Shown: positions 16,320 through 25,928, numbered from the stretch's first letter. The stretch: DNA of 64,000 nt from Methylobacterium sp. J-088 (GCF_022829295.1 NZ_JAKSYH010000046.1:1-64000); one strand, 5' to 3'. Notes: a model not told the origin generated them from the letters alone. Numbers and translations: made by a program.

Positions 16320-17111
16320 ATGAGCGACGAGACGACAGACTGGCTCGGCCAGCCGCAAGACGACGGGACACCCGATCCGGTGCGGGCCGCCCGCGGCCAC
16401 GCCAAGCCCGCCCTGCCCCGCCGGTTCTACACGGAAGCCGGCTTCTCGGAGAGTCCGGACGGGTTCCGGCTGACCCTGGACGGGCGACCGGCCAACACGC
16501 CGGCCCGCAACCCGCTGCGCCTGCCCACCCGGGCGTTGGCCGCGCGGGTCGCGGCCGAGTGGGCGGCTCAGGAGACGCAGATCGATCCGGCCCGGATGCC
16601 CCTGACGCGGCTCGCCAACACGGCCATCGATGGCGTCGCCCCCCGGCTGGACGCGGTTGCAGCCGACCTGTCCGCCTATGCCGGCACCGATCTCGTCGCT
16701 TACCGGGCCGGGGACCCGGAGCGGCTGGTGACGGCGCAGGCCGCGGCCTGGGACCCGATCCTCGCCTGGGCGCGGGACACGTTCGGCGCCCGGGTGATCC
16801 TGAGCGAGGGCGTGATGCACGTCACCCAGCCGGACGACACCGTGCGCGCACTCTCCGCCGCGGTGCAGGCGGTGACAGAGCCGTTCTGCCTCGCGGGCCT
16901 GCACACGCTGACGACGCTGACCGGCTCCCTGCTGATCGCGCTGGCGGTGCTCAGGGGCCGCCTGACGCCGGCCGAGGCCTGGGCGGCCGCCCATGTCGAC
17001 GAGACCTATCAGGCGGCGGTCTGGGGCCGCGATACCGAGGCGGAGGCGCGTCTTGAAGCGCGCCGCGCCGAATTCGAGGCCGCCGCCGAACTGGTGGCGC
17101 TGCAGCGCTGA
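16320..17111 (+). CDS. ATP12-family F1-ATPase assembly chaperone
   Basis: A 263-residue protein of the ATP12 family, which helps assemble the alpha subunit of the F1 sector in mitochondria and alphaproteobacteria. Recognisable segments are RRFYTEAGFSESPDGFRLTLDGRPANTPARNPL at residues 40-70 (the family signature), the MPLTRLANTAIDGV helix, and AWDPILAWARDTFGARV. The ATG starts immediately after a short gap from the HAD gene, so the two are probably one transcript. Length matches the family. Confidence 0.9.
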   Translation: MSDETTDWLGQPQDDGTPDPVRAARGHAKPALPRRFYTEAGFSESPDGFRLTLDGRPANTPARNPLRLPTRALAARVAAEWAAQETQIDPARMPLTRLANTAIDGVAPRLDAVAADLSAYAGTDLVAYRAGDPERLVTAQAAAWDPILAWARDTFGARVILSEGVMHVTQPDDTVRALSAAVQAVTEPFCLAGLHTLTTLTGSLLIALAVLRGRLTPAEAWAAAHVDETYQAAVWGRDTEAEARLEARRAEFEAAAELVALQR

Positions 17112-17239
17112 ACGGGCCGGTTCGATCGCGCAGATGCAAACGCGCAACAACCGAAAACTTGCGGGGCGACCGCCGTTCTGTCGGCTGACACCGCGCGGAG
17201 ACTGATTTAAGGTCCGGGCTCGTCGAATTCGGATCGACC

Positions 17240-17575
17240 ATGTTCATTGCCGGACCCCTGCACTGTGTTTTTGAGCGCGATATCGCTGCGCTCATGGCGC
17301 GCATGCAGTCGTGCGATACGCGCCGCGACCGCCATGCCGTCTTCGATGCCCTGGTGGACTTGGAAGATCGCGCGCGCGGCGGAGGGGCTTCGCCCCTGAC
17401 CTTGCGGAAGATTGCGGAAGTCCGCTTCCTCGTCGGGATCCTGCGCGAGGCGGTGCGTCCCGTTCCCGTCGCGTCCCTGCGGACGGTGCTGTGGATCCGC
17501 GGGCTCGGAAACTGCCTGAGACGCAGCGGAGTGGCGCCGGACCAGCCTCACGCCGCCGCGGAGAGCGCCGCCTGA
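17240..17575 (+). CDS. Hypothetical protein, 111 residues
   Basis: An ATG-initiated frame with GC-rich codons, encoding a mostly helical, Arg-rich small protein with several Cys (residues 9, 24, 92). No signal peptide or membrane segment is evident. Its last 28 bp overlap the convergent glutathione peroxidase gene. I do not recognise a family. Codon usage and length are adequate but not compelling. Confidence 0.45.
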   Translation: MFIAGPLHCVFERDIAALMARMQSCDTRRDRHAVFDALVDLEDRARGGGASPLTLRKIAEVRFLVGILREAVRPVPVASLRTVLWIRGLGNCLRRSGVAPDQPHAAAESAA

Positions 17576-18039
17576 AGTTCCGCCTCCAGGGCGGCCGGCT
17601 TCGTACCGGGGGCGTAGCGAGCGACGACGCGGCCGTTGCGCCCCACGAGGAACTTCGTGAAGTTCCACTTCACCGCCCGCGTACCGAGCAGCCCGGGTTT
17701 GGCGCGGGTGAGATACGCGAAGAGCGGGTCGGCCTCCGATCCGTTTACCGCAACCTTCGCGAGCACGGGGAAGCTCACGTCGTAGCGCAGGCTGCAGAAG
17801 CTCGCGATTTCGGCAGCGTCGCCAGGTTCCTGGGCGCCGAACTGATTGCAGGGGAAGCCCAGGACCGTCAGGCCGGCGTCGCGATGTCGGCGCCACAGCG
17901 CTTCCAGGCCCTCGTATTGCGGGGTGAACCCGCAGCGCGAGGCCGTGTTGACGATCAGCAACACCTGGCCGCGATGCTGCGCGAGCGGATAGGGTGATCC
18001 GTCGGCGGCGGTGACGCTGAAATCATGCACTGTCGTCAT
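17548..18039 (-). CDS. Glutathione peroxidase-family peroxidase
   Basis: A 163-residue thioredoxin-fold peroxidase. The active site NTASRCGFT has Cys36 in place of selenocysteine, followed by the FPCNQFGAQEPG motif (Cys64 as a likely resolving cysteine) and the KWNFTKFLV motif near 124-132. These are the Cys/Gln/Trp/Asn catalytic set of the bacterial BtuE/Gpx group, which mostly uses thioredoxin. There is no signal peptide, so it acts in the cytoplasm. It stands alone between convergent and divergent hypothetical genes. Confidence 0.92.
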   Translation of the reverse strand: MTTVHDFSVTAADGSPYPLAQHRGQVLLIVNTASRCGFTPQYEGLEALWRRHRDAGLTVLGFPCNQFGAQEPGDAAEIASFCSLRYDVSFPVLAKVAVNGSEADPLFAYLTRAKPGLLGTRAVKWNFTKFLVGRNGRVVARYAPGTKPAALEAELQAALSAAA

Positions 18040-18267
18040 GCCCGATCAGTCGGACAAACCGGGCGCCGCCGCAAGGTCGGCGGCCCGGCCCCGTCGCCGC
18101 GGGCCTTGGAGCCCCCGCCGTAGTCGGGCGGAGACATGACTCTAACGTGGATTATAGTCATAGCCCGTTGCTTTGTGTAGAGATCGAATAATCTCTGCGA
18201 TGAGTACCGGCACGGATGCGGGTGATGGCTGACCGTACCCCCGCCTCGACTTGATTAGGGTACGTCG

Positions 18268-18528
18268 ATGCCGCGCTTTCACTTCCATGTCCATGATGGC
18301 TGCTCCGTGCTGGATCCGGAGGGGACCGAGCTGCCGGACGCGCACGCCGCTCGGCTCGAAGCCATCCGGATCGCCGGCGACATCCTGAAGCACGACGCAC
18401 CTCGAATCGCCCTCGGCGAGGATTGGCGCATCGAGGTCACCGACCATACGGGCCTGATCCTGTTTCAGATGACCTTCCTGGTGATCGAATCGCCCGTGAT
18501 GCGCCGGGCCGCCGCCCTGGAACGCTGA
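18268..18528 (+). CDS. DUF6894 family protein
   Basis: An 86-residue protein starting MPRFHFHVHDG, with D-x-EGTELPD-x-xAAR-x-EA following. This is the signature of a small family that is abundant in Methylobacterium and related rhizobia. Function is unknown; members may be stress-associated. The start is secure because the PRF/YHFH motif is the conserved N-terminus. It lies alone in its orientation. Confidence 0.85.
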   Translation: MPRFHFHVHDGCSVLDPEGTELPDAHAARLEAIRIAGDILKHDAPRIALGEDWRIEVTDHTGLILFQMTFLVIESPVMRRAAALER

Positions 18529-18569
18529 GCGCAACGCGACGGCGTTTGCCGGGGGACAGGAATTGCCGC

Positions 18570-19103
18570 TCAGGCCGGCACCTTCTCCACGTCGAAGCTC
18601 GGTCCCTGCGGCGTCATCCGTTCCCGCGAGACGATGCGCTCCTGCGCCGAGACCACCCCGAGGCTCACGTCGCGGTCCGGGAGGACGACCGTGGTGGTCT
18701 TGTTCACGTGAACCAGCACATGCCGGCGCAGCGGCACCGAGGCCGCGGCCCAGCGCTTGAGCTGCCCATAATAGGGCTCGCGCCGCCACGCATTCGCCTG
18801 CCCGGGATCGACCTGCACGTTCATATTGCGGGTGAGCGGATCCAGGGCGAGCACCATCTTGGCGCGATCGGGCTTCCATTCCGGCCCGAGCCAGGTCTCG
18901 GTCATCCACAGACAGTAAAAGGCCCGGCAATGATCGGGGCGGGTGGCGTGGATGGCGCAGCCCTGCCCGGCCCGGGTGTGGCGGCACCATTGGCCCGCCA
19001 CGCTCTCGACCGCCGGTACGTCGTAGACCTTGCAGCAGAGCGTGCAGGCGCCGCAGGCGCGGCCGGGGGCGGGCTGGGCGACGAAGGCTTCGGGTCTGAG
19101 CAT
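18570..19103 (-). CDS. Cysteine-cluster (YkgJ-like) protein
   Basis: A 177-residue protein when started at the ATG giving MLRPEAFVAQPAPG. The N-terminal half has a GRACGACTLCC cluster, then CRHTRAGQGCAIHATRPDHCRAFYC. The pattern resembles the YkgJ/UPF0153 zinc- or iron-sulphur-binding family. The C-terminal half is a plain mixed alpha/beta region. No partner gene is evident. The nine-residue upstream extension is possible but unnecessary. Confidence 0.7.
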   Translation of the reverse strand: MLRPEAFVAQPAPGRACGACTLCCKVYDVPAVESVAGQWCRHTRAGQGCAIHATRPDHCRAFYCLWMTETWLGPEWKPDRAKMVLALDPLTRNMNVQVDPGQANAWRREPYYGQLKRWAAASVPLRRHVLVHVNKTTTVVLPDRDVSLGVVSAQERIVSRERMTPQGPSFDVEKVPA

Positions 19104-19223
19104 CGGGTATACAGCGCGTCCGGCATGCATCCGACAACGGCCGGAGGCGGGTCCGCCGGGCTACCTGCCGGTGCATCGGGTCGGTAGTGTGGCGGATCCC
19201 CTCGGCACGAGGATCAGCCGCCG

Positions 19224-20612
19224 ATGCTCTCGAATCTCGCGACCCGCGACGTCGAAACCCTGCTCCACCCCTACACCAACCTGTCGACGCATCGACACAC
19301 CGGTCCGCTGGTGCTGGAGCGCGGCGAGGGCGTCCATGTCTACGACACGGAGGGGCGCGCCTATATCGAGGGCATGTCGGGCCTGTGGTGCACGGCGCTC
19401 GGCTACTCGAACGCCGAACTCGTCGAGGCGGCTCAGGTGCAGATGGCGCGGCTGCCGTTCACCCACCTTTTCTCGGGCCGCAGCCACGATCCGGGGATCG
19501 AGCTCGCCGAGACGCTCAAGGAACTGATGCCGATCCCGACCTCGAAGATCTTTTTTACGTCCTCGGGTTCGGAGGCCAATGACACCCAAGTCAAGCTGAC
19601 ATGGTACTACAACAACGCGCTCGGCCGGCCGAACAAGAAAAAAATCATCGCGCGGCAGAAGGGCTATCACGGCGTCACGGTGGCGAGCGCCTCGATGACC
19701 GGCCTGACGGCCAACCATGCCGATTGGGACCTGCCGCTGCCGGGCTTCCTGCACGTGGCGTGCGCGCACCATTACCGGGGCGCTGAAGCAGGCGAGAACG
19801 AGGAGGCCTACTCGGCCCGGCTCGCCGCCGAGCTGGAGGAAACGATCCTGCGCGAGGGTCCCGAGACGGTGGCGGCCTTCATCGCCGAGCCGGTGATGGG
19901 CGCGGGCGGCGCGATCGTACCGCCGCGCGGTTACTTCGCGGCGATCCAGGCTGTGCTGGCGAAATACGACGTGCGTTTCATCGCCGACGAGGTGATCTGC
20001 GGATTCGGCCGGTGCGGCACGTGGTTCGGCAGCGAGGCGCTCGGCGTCCGGCCGGATTCGATCTCCTTCGCCAAGGCGCTTACCTCGGCCTACATGCCGC
20101 TCGGCGGCGTCAGCATCGACGAGCCGCTCTATCAGGCCATGATCAGCCAGAGCGAGAAGCTCGGCACCTTCGGCCACGGCACCACCTATTCAGGGCACCC
20201 CGTGGCCGCGGCGGTGGCGCTGAAGGCGATCGAGATCTACCGGCGCGACAAGATCATCGAGGGCGCGGCCGCGAAGGCGCCACACTTCCAGCGCCGGCTC
20301 GCGGCGCTGGCCGACCACGCCATCGTGGGTGAGGCCAACGGCATCGGGCTGATCGGCGGGTTGGAGGTCGTCGCCGACAAGGCGAGCAAGCGGCAATACG
20401 ATCCGAAGAAGGGGGTCGCCGCCCGCTGCGTGGCCTTCGCGCAGGGCGAGGGGCTGATCGTGCGCGCGCTCGCCGGCGACCGGGTCGCCGTCTGCCCGCC
20501 GCTGATCATCACGCCGGACGAGATCGACGCCCTGTTCGACCGCCTCGGCCGGGCGCTCGACCGCACCCGCGACTGGATCCGCGCCGAGGGGCTGGAGGCG
20601 ATGCCGGGATAG
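19224..20612 (+). CDS. Class III (omega) aminotransferase
   Basis: A 462-residue PLP enzyme. Landmarks are the SGSEANDTQVKL phosphate-binding loop near residue 113, the YHGVTVASASMTG segment, the FIADEVICGFGRCGTWFG motif whose Asp contacts the PLP nitrogen, and the SISFAKALTSAYMPLGG motif whose Lys forms the Schiff base near residue 290. The N-terminus HPYTNLSTHRHTGPLVL and overall type match the family III transaminases that use pyruvate and amines such as putrescine, beta-alanine or taurine. The true donor is unknown. It is a single-gene unit. Confidence 0.88.
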   Translation: MLSNLATRDVETLLHPYTNLSTHRHTGPLVLERGEGVHVYDTEGRAYIEGMSGLWCTALGYSNAELVEAAQVQMARLPFTHLFSGRSHDPGIELAETLKELMPIPTSKIFFTSSGSEANDTQVKLTWYYNNALGRPNKKKIIARQKGYHGVTVASASMTGLTANHADWDLPLPGFLHVACAHHYRGAEAGENEEAYSARLAAELEETILREGPETVAAFIAEPVMGAGGAIVPPRGYFAAIQAVLAKYDVRFIADEVICGFGRCGTWFGSEALGVRPDSISFAKALTSAYMPLGGVSIDEPLYQAMISQSEKLGTFGHGTTYSGHPVAAAVALKAIEIYRRDKIIEGAAAKAPHFQRRLAALADHAIVGEANGIGLIGGLEVVADKASKRQYDPKKGVAARCVAFAQGEGLIVRALAGDRVAVCPPLIITPDEIDALFDRLGRALDRTRDWIRAEGLEAMPG

Positions 20613-20754
20613 CCTCCGGTTTTGGGCCAACCCTTTCCCGGACGCCTGGAACGAACGTGGAAGGTGATCCTGAAACCAGCGCAAGGTCTCTGCGAAGCGC
20701 CGATCCGGATCGACCGGTGCCGCTGGCGCGGTGACTCCGGTGCGAAATCCCGGG

Positions 20755-20819
20755 CGCATGCCGCTGACGGCGCATGCGCCCGGTAAGGGGCGCGCGTCGT
20801 GGGAGCGGGCGCCGCTCCC
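20755..20819. repeat. Dispersed repeat with a strong terminal hairpin
   Basis: Between two convergent genes. The left part (CCGCTGACGGCGCATGCGCC, then CGGTAAGGGGCGCGCG) resembles sequence near 54510-54543. The right part is a perfect 8-bp stem, GGGAGCGG-GCG-CCGCTCCC, at 20801-20819. It lacks a T-run, so intrinsic termination is only possible. The placement suits a bidirectional terminator or a REP-like element. Confidence 0.5.
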
Positions 20820-20830
20820 GCACTGCGCGC

Positions 20831-22153
20831 TCACACCGCGCCGCGCGGCCCCTCGATCTGCCCGGTCACCTGCACCCCCGTCGCCGTCAGCGGCGTGATC
20901 CGCAGCGTCGTGATCCGGTTCTTCGCCTTCCGGATCACCTGAAAGCGGAAGCCGTGGAAGTTGAAGGCGTTGCCCTGGTCGGGGATGGTCCGAGCCTCGT
21001 GGATCACGAGGCCCGCGATGGTGGTGGCCTCCTCGTCGGGCAGGTTCCAGTCCATCGCCCGGTTGAGGTCGCGGATCGGCACGCCGCCGTCGACGTTGAC
21101 CGAGCCATCGCCCTGCGGCCGCACCCCGGAGACCGTCACGTCGTGCTCGTCGGCGATCTCGCCGACGATCTCCTCCAGGATGTCCTCCAGGGTCACCAGC
21201 CCCATCACCTCGCCGTACTCGTCGACCACCAGGGCGAAGTGGGTCTTCTTGGTCAGAAACGCCTTGAGCTGGGCGCGCAGCGAGGTCGTGCCCGGCACGA
21301 ACCACGTCTCCAGAGCCAGCGCTTCGACCTTCAGGCCGGATGCGTCACCCCCCGCGGCGTCGAGCGCCCGCAGCAGGTCCTTGGCGTGAAGCACGCCGAT
21401 GATGTTCTCCGGCGTGCCCCGCCACAGGGGCATCCGCGTGTAGGGCGAGGACAGGACCGCCCGCACGATGTCCTCGGAGGCCTGGTCGGCGTCGATCGCC
21501 CGCATCTTGGTGCGGTGGACCATCACGTCGGACACGTTCAGCTCCGACAGGTCGAGGAGGCCGCCGAGCATGTCGCGCTCGGCCTTGGCGACCCCGCCCT
21601 CCCGGTGCATCAGCGCCACCTGCCCGCGCAGCTCCTCGGCGGCGGTGAGGATCGACTGGTGCTCGCCGATGGTCACACCGAAGGGCTTCAGCATCAGCCG
21701 CACCAGCTGCTCGATGGCGATCGCCAGCGGCCCCATCACGGCCACCGCGAAGGCGACCGGCCGGGCCGTGGCCAGGGCGGTCTGGTCCGGCTTGGAGATC
21801 GCGAGCGTCTTCGGCAGCACCTCGGCGAAGACGATGACCAGCACCGACATGCCGACGGTCGCGTAGATCACGCCGCTCTTGCCGAACAGGGCCGTCAGCA
21901 CGCTGGTGGTGAACGCCGAGGCGCCGATCGCCACGATGTTGTAGCCGATCAGCATGGCGCCGATGAAGCGCTCGCGGATCGCCAGGATGCGGTTGACGAT
22001 CGCCGCCCGTGGATCGCCCGCCTGCTCCAGCGTGTGCATCCGCGCCCGGGAGGCGGCGGTGAAGGCGGTCTCGGCGCCCGCGAAGAAGGCCGAGAGCAGA
22101 AGCGAGATCACCACGATGCTCGCGGCGAACCACAGGTCGATTTCGGTGTCCAT
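20831..22153 (-). CDS. CNNM/CorC-type membrane protein (hemolysin-like)
   Basis: A 440-residue protein. An N-terminal DUF21 membrane domain (about residues 1-190) has helices around LWFAASIVVISLLLSAFFAGAE, AMLIGYNIVAIGASAFTTSVL and VGMSVLVIVFAEVLPKTLAI. A CBS-domain pair follows (VMVHRTKMRAIDADQ and LVVDEYGEVMGLVTLEDILEEIVGEI). The C-terminal CorC/HlyC domain begins near residue 350. Members take part in magnesium or cobalt handling. The start is supported by the membrane helix beginning at residue 10. Gene order gives no further clue. Confidence 0.9.
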   Translation of the reverse strand: MDTEIDLWFAASIVVISLLLSAFFAGAETAFTAASRARMHTLEQAGDPRAAIVNRILAIRERFIGAMLIGYNIVAIGASAFTTSVLTALFGKSGVIYATVGMSVLVIVFAEVLPKTLAISKPDQTALATARPVAFAVAVMGPLAIAIEQLVRLMLKPFGVTIGEHQSILTAAEELRGQVALMHREGGVAKAERDMLGGLLDLSELNVSDVMVHRTKMRAIDADQASEDIVRAVLSSPYTRMPLWRGTPENIIGVLHAKDLLRALDAAGGDASGLKVEALALETWFVPGTTSLRAQLKAFLTKKTHFALVVDEYGEVMGLVTLEDILEEIVGEIADEHDVTVSGVRPQGDGSVNVDGGVPIRDLNRAMDWNLPDEEATTIAGLVIHEARTIPDQGNAFNFHGFRFQVIRKAKNRITTLRITPLTATGVQVTGQIEGPRGAV

Positions 22154-22213
22154 CGGTTCCGTCAGGCCAGCCCAGTACGGCGAGTCGGCTGCCCATATAG
22201 CGGCTCGCGCGGC

Positions 22214-23809
22214 TTATTGCGCGTCGGTCCGGCGCACCGTCCACGTCGCCCAGTAGACCGGCCGGCCGTAGAGGCTCGACGTGTCGCGGCCCGACGCCGT
22301 GGGGGCGAGCCGGTCGAGCCAGGTCAGGAAGCCGCCTTTGTTGGGGTAGATCGACGGCGTATCGAGGTTCCCTTGTGCGTCCGTCATCCAGAAATGGGCG
22401 CTCCGGTCGAACCGGCCGCTGCCGTCGCCCCCCGAGCGCAGGCCGAGATAGGCCGGCGAGCGGCCTGCCTCGATCGGGTCGGCGTAGAGCTTGAGGGCGC
22501 CGATCCCGTCGAGATTCATGTCGGCGGTGTATTGCAGGCAGATATCGGCCACCGGGCCGCCCGGGGCGTTGGCCGGCCTCTGGCAGGAGTACGACACCGC
22601 CCAGCGCTGCATGCCCTTGGCGCGGGCCACCCGCACGAGGCTCCCCGGCGGCAGCGGACCGGCGAGCTTTTTCGCCACCGACCAGACTTTCGGGCCCGAC
22701 AGGTCCTGTGCGGTGCGCAGGTAGAGTCCCGTGCGCCGCTTCTCCGGGGCGAGGCCGCAATCCTCGGGCAGCACGTCCGTGTAGACGTAGTGATAGGTGC
22801 GATCGACGATGCTGATCGAGCCTGCAAGCCCGTGCGTCTCGAAAGCCGGGGCCGTGCAGGCCGAGGCTACCGGCTTGCCGGTCGCGTCGATCACCGGCGC
22901 GGGCGTCGGCGGGTCGCTCCGCCCGCGGCCGGACTTCGTGCCGCCCTTGGGCTCGAACGGCGTCCAGGCGAGCCCGTAGCCGTCGGCGGCGCGGGTGCGG
23001 ATCTCGAAGCTCTTGAAGTCCAGGGTGCGGGCCTCGATCTGGACCCGGCGCCGGACATCGGCGGGCGCCTCATCGGACTGAGCCCGCCGCCGCCGCTGGC
23101 GCGTCGGCACGTCGTCCTGGGCATCGTCCTGGGCGTTGGCCACGCCTACCCGCTCCTGCCCGAGCAGGAACACGTAGCTGTAGGCCTCGCCGGCCCAATC
23201 GCGGCCGGCCACCGCGATCGGGTCGCGTGGGCCGATCCCCTCGGCGGCCGGTGTCGGCTCGGACCAGCCGCGGGACTTCGTGCGCTCCTCCGGCAGATCG
23301 ACCCAGAAGCGGTCGGCCGTGGGCGGCAGCGTCGTGATCAGCGCCTCAACGGTGCGCCCCGTGCGCAGGGACCCGCCGTCCCGACTGTCGATCGCGCGCC
23401 GCTCCGGGCAGGGCTCGTCGCGGCGGCTCGCGATCGGGGTCTGGCCCTGAAACAGTGTCTGGATCGGACCGGGCGCCTCGGTTCGGGGAAGCCGCAGGAT
23501 CTGCACGCCGCGCACGAAGGCGCAGGGCGCGGGCGCGATCAGCACGCCCTCGGCCTCCGAGCCGTCGCGGCAGATCTCCAGGCCCCCGCCGCCGGTGACG
23601 TAGCAGCTCGGCGCACTGCCCTCGAAGCCGGCCGGACGGGCCATCGCGCCACCGGGCGCAAGAAGCCCGGAGGCAACCAGCGCGCCGAGGCCGCTCAAGG
23701 TCGGGACCAGCGCCCGCTGCCGCCCGGCAATGGGCCGGGAAGAGCAATCATGGACTTGAGATGCGACGCGATCGACGGGCGATATGAGGGCAGTCTTCTG
23801 TGAAACCAC
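22214..23809 (-). CDS. Exported protein of unknown function
   Basis: A 531-residue frame starting at a GTG. A hydrophobic stretch at residues 34-56 (LVPTLSGLGALVASGLLAPGGAMA) looks like a signal peptide, so the true start may lie about 25 codons further in. The mature part is rich in beta-strand-like segments. Repeating features such as YSYVFLLG, YHYVYTD and GLYLRTAQDLSGPKVWS hint at a beta-propeller of the glycoside-hydrolase 43 kind, but no catalytic triad is convincing. Several cysteines suggest periplasmic disulphides. It is codirectional with the CorC-like gene. Confidence 0.6.
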   Translation of the reverse strand: MVSQKTALISPVDRVASQVHDCSSRPIAGRQRALVPTLSGLGALVASGLLAPGGAMARPAGFEGSAPSCYVTGGGGLEICRDGSEAEGVLIAPAPCAFVRGVQILRLPRTEAPGPIQTLFQGQTPIASRRDEPCPERRAIDSRDGGSLRTGRTVEALITTLPPTADRFWVDLPEERTKSRGWSEPTPAAEGIGPRDPIAVAGRDWAGEAYSYVFLLGQERVGVANAQDDAQDDVPTRQRRRRAQSDEAPADVRRRVQIEARTLDFKSFEIRTRAADGYGLAWTPFEPKGGTKSGRGRSDPPTPAPVIDATGKPVASACTAPAFETHGLAGSISIVDRTYHYVYTDVLPEDCGLAPEKRRTGLYLRTAQDLSGPKVWSVAKKLAGPLPPGSLVRVARAKGMQRWAVSYSCQRPANAPGGPVADICLQYTADMNLDGIGALKLYADPIEAGRSPAYLGLRSGGDGSGRFDRSAHFWMTDAQGNLDTPSIYPNKGGFLTWLDRLAPTASGRDTSSLYGRPVYWATWTVRRTDAQ

Positions 23810-24016
23810 GTCACTCGCCAGTCTTGATCCGGTCGTCGGAGAAGTCGCGTCGGCTCTAGCCTACGGCCACGGGGCCGGAAAGGGGCGCGGACCACGCATG
23901 CACGGTTCGATGAGGCGCGGTTCGATGAGGATGGGGCGAACCCGGCGCCCGCTCGCCCGTTGTCGCCGCTTGAGGGCCCCGCGGGCCCGACCGTTTCAGC
24001 GTCCGGAGCACACCGC

Positions 24017-24415
24017 ATGGATATCGCCGTCGAAACCGTCACCGACATTGTCTTCCGGCTGCGCGCCATCGCGGTGAAGGAGGGCGACACCGATCCGGAT
24101 TCGGGCTCGAACCCGATCGACGACGGCTCCACGGACGTCCTGATCTCCGGCACCGACGATGCCACGGAGGAAGAGGTCCGCGGCATGATCGCCGGGCTCG
24201 ACGACGATGCCCGCGCGGAGCTGCTGGCGCTGCTCTACATCGGCCGCGGCGACATGGAGCCTGAGGAGTGGGGTGAGGCTGTGCGCTTCGCCCGGGAGCG
24301 GGAGGCGGCTGGCGACGGCGCCGTGAAGGAACTGCTGGGCGCGCCCGATGCCGGTGATCTGCTGGAGGAGGGCCTGGATGCGCTGGGGCTGAGCCCCGAG
24401 CTGCCTCAGGCCTGA
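24017..24415 (+). CDS. DUF3775 domain protein
   Basis: A 132-residue acidic protein starting MDIAVETVTDIVFRLRAIAVKE. It has the family's NPIDDG...DATEEEVRGMIAGLDDDARAELLALLYIGRGDMEPEEW core. DUF3775 is a small alphaproteobacterial family without known function. The start is chosen at the conserved N-terminus. It ends six bases before the App1-like gene, so the two are probably co-transcribed. Confidence 0.8.
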   Translation: MDIAVETVTDIVFRLRAIAVKEGDTDPDSGSNPIDDGSTDVLISGTDDATEEEVRGMIAGLDDDARAELLALLYIGRGDMEPEEWGEAVRFAREREAAGDGAVKELLGAPDAGDLLEEGLDALGLSPELPQA

Positions 24416-24421
24416 TCGACC

Positions 24422-25717
24422 ATGGCGTCCCGCATGGGCGCCCGCGTGCGCAGGGGCGCCGGCAAGGCGCTGCGCGTCCTCGTCCGGCCGGTCCGCCGGG
24501 CGCAGGGCCACGGCGGCAAGGGCCGCGGCGGGCTCGTTGTCGAGTCCTATCGCGGCTACGGCTCGCGGGAGGCGATTTTCCTGATCGGGCGGGTCTTTCG
24601 CCAATCCCCCGGTATCCCGGGGGAGGATCCGGATTCCCTGCGGGCACAGTGGCGCGACCTGCGCCGCCGCATCGCCCGGCGGACCGTGGCGGGGGCATCC
24701 GTATCGGCCCGGTTCGGCGGGGATGCGGTCCGGGTCGAGACCGACCGTGACGGCTATTTCCGCATCCACCTGCATCCGCACGATCCACCGGCGGAGCGGG
24801 CCGCGTGGCATCCGGTCGAGCTGGTCCTCGAAAGCGATCCGCCGATCCCGGCCGAGGGCGCGGTGTTCATCCCCCCCGAAAACTGCCGCTGCGTCGTGGT
24901 CAGCGATATCGACGACACGGTGATGCGCACCGGCGTCGCCAACAAACTGAAGATGCTCTGGCGGCTGTTCGTGGAGGATGCCGACAGCCGGGTCGCCTTC
25001 CCGGGCGTCGCCGCCCTGTACCGCGCCCTGCATGCGGGCGTCGGCGGCGCGGACGGAAATCCGATGCTCTACGTCTCCCGCGCCCCCTGGGGCCTCTACG
25101 AGATGCTGTCGGAATTCTTCCAGCGGCACGGCATCCCGGCCGGGCCGGTGCTGTTCTTGCGGGAATGGGGCCTGTCCTGGACCCACCCGCTGCCGCGCCG
25201 GGCCACCGACCACAAGCAGGCGGTGATCCGGCACATGCTTGGGCTCTATCGGGACCTGCCCTTCGTCCTGATTGGCGACAGCGGGCAGCACGATCCGGAA
25301 GTCTACGCGCAGATCGTCGAGGAGAATCCCGGGCGGGTTCTGGCGGTCTACATCCGCAACGTGTCCCGCGATTCCGGGCGTGTCGAGGAGATCGTCCGCC
25401 TCGCCGGTGCGGTCGCCCGGGCGGGGTCCAGCCTCGTGCTCGCCGCCGACAGTGTCGCCATGGCCGAGCACGCCGCCGCGATCGGCCTGATCGCCCGCGA
25501 ATCCGTGACTGGTGTCGCCGATGAGCACGCCGCTGATGCCGAGACCGGGCCGCGCCGGGAGACCGCCCGGATCACGCCGGATCCCGCCGGACCGACAGCG
25601 GAGGCCCCGATCGCACCGGAGGCGATCGCTGAGGCACTGGCAGGCGACGGCGCCGTGCCGGCGACCCTGGTGGTCGAGCCGGACCGCCCGGCCACGCTCC
25701 CGCGGCTCGACGCCTGA
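24422..25717 (+). CDS. App1-like phosphatidate phosphatase (DUF2183)
   Basis: A 431-residue protein. The central and C-terminal domain carries the HAD-like DXDXT signature CVVVSDIDDTVMRTGVAN (Asp at about residues 163-165). It also has LYVSRAPWGLYEMLSEFF, a Lys in the DHKQAVIRHML segment, and GDSGQHDPEVYAQI. This is the App1/DUF2183 family, whose yeast member dephosphorylates phosphatidate. The N-terminal 130 residues hold a beta-rich domain usual for the family. The last 60 residues are Ala/Pro/Glu-rich and low in complexity. Confidence 0.85.
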   Translation: MASRMGARVRRGAGKALRVLVRPVRRAQGHGGKGRGGLVVESYRGYGSREAIFLIGRVFRQSPGIPGEDPDSLRAQWRDLRRRIARRTVAGASVSARFGGDAVRVETDRDGYFRIHLHPHDPPAERAAWHPVELVLESDPPIPAEGAVFIPPENCRCVVVSDIDDTVMRTGVANKLKMLWRLFVEDADSRVAFPGVAALYRALHAGVGGADGNPMLYVSRAPWGLYEMLSEFFQRHGIPAGPVLFLREWGLSWTHPLPRRATDHKQAVIRHMLGLYRDLPFVLIGDSGQHDPEVYAQIVEENPGRVLAVYIRNVSRDSGRVEEIVRLAGAVARAGSSLVLAADSVAMAEHAAAIGLIARESVTGVADEHAADAETGPRRETARITPDPAGPTAEAPIAPEAIAEALAGDGAVPATLVVEPDRPATLPRLDA

Positions 25718-25928
25718 ACGCGCCGCGTATCTCAGCCGAACCGCTGGCCGCGTCGAATGCGTCCCACATGGTCCGGTTCGTTGACGCCCATCGCGGCGCT
25801 GACAGCTGGTCCTCACGCAATGGTGCAATGCAGCATCGCGATTGGATGGGTTCACATCCGGGTTGCGATGCTTAGGTTCCGCCGTTCGCATGCTGGTCCA
25901 TGCTCGTAACATCCGCTGGAGCGCATCC

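Noticed and set aside
20801..20819. Classic rho-independent terminator
   Set aside because: The stem is strong but no T-run follows on either strand, so it is listed only as part of a repeat.
20774..23803. A 1009-residue plus-strand open frame
   Set aside because: It is antisense to the CorC-like gene and the exported-protein gene, both of which have real features. Its translation is an Arg/Gly/Val-rich shadow, as is common in GC-rich DNA.
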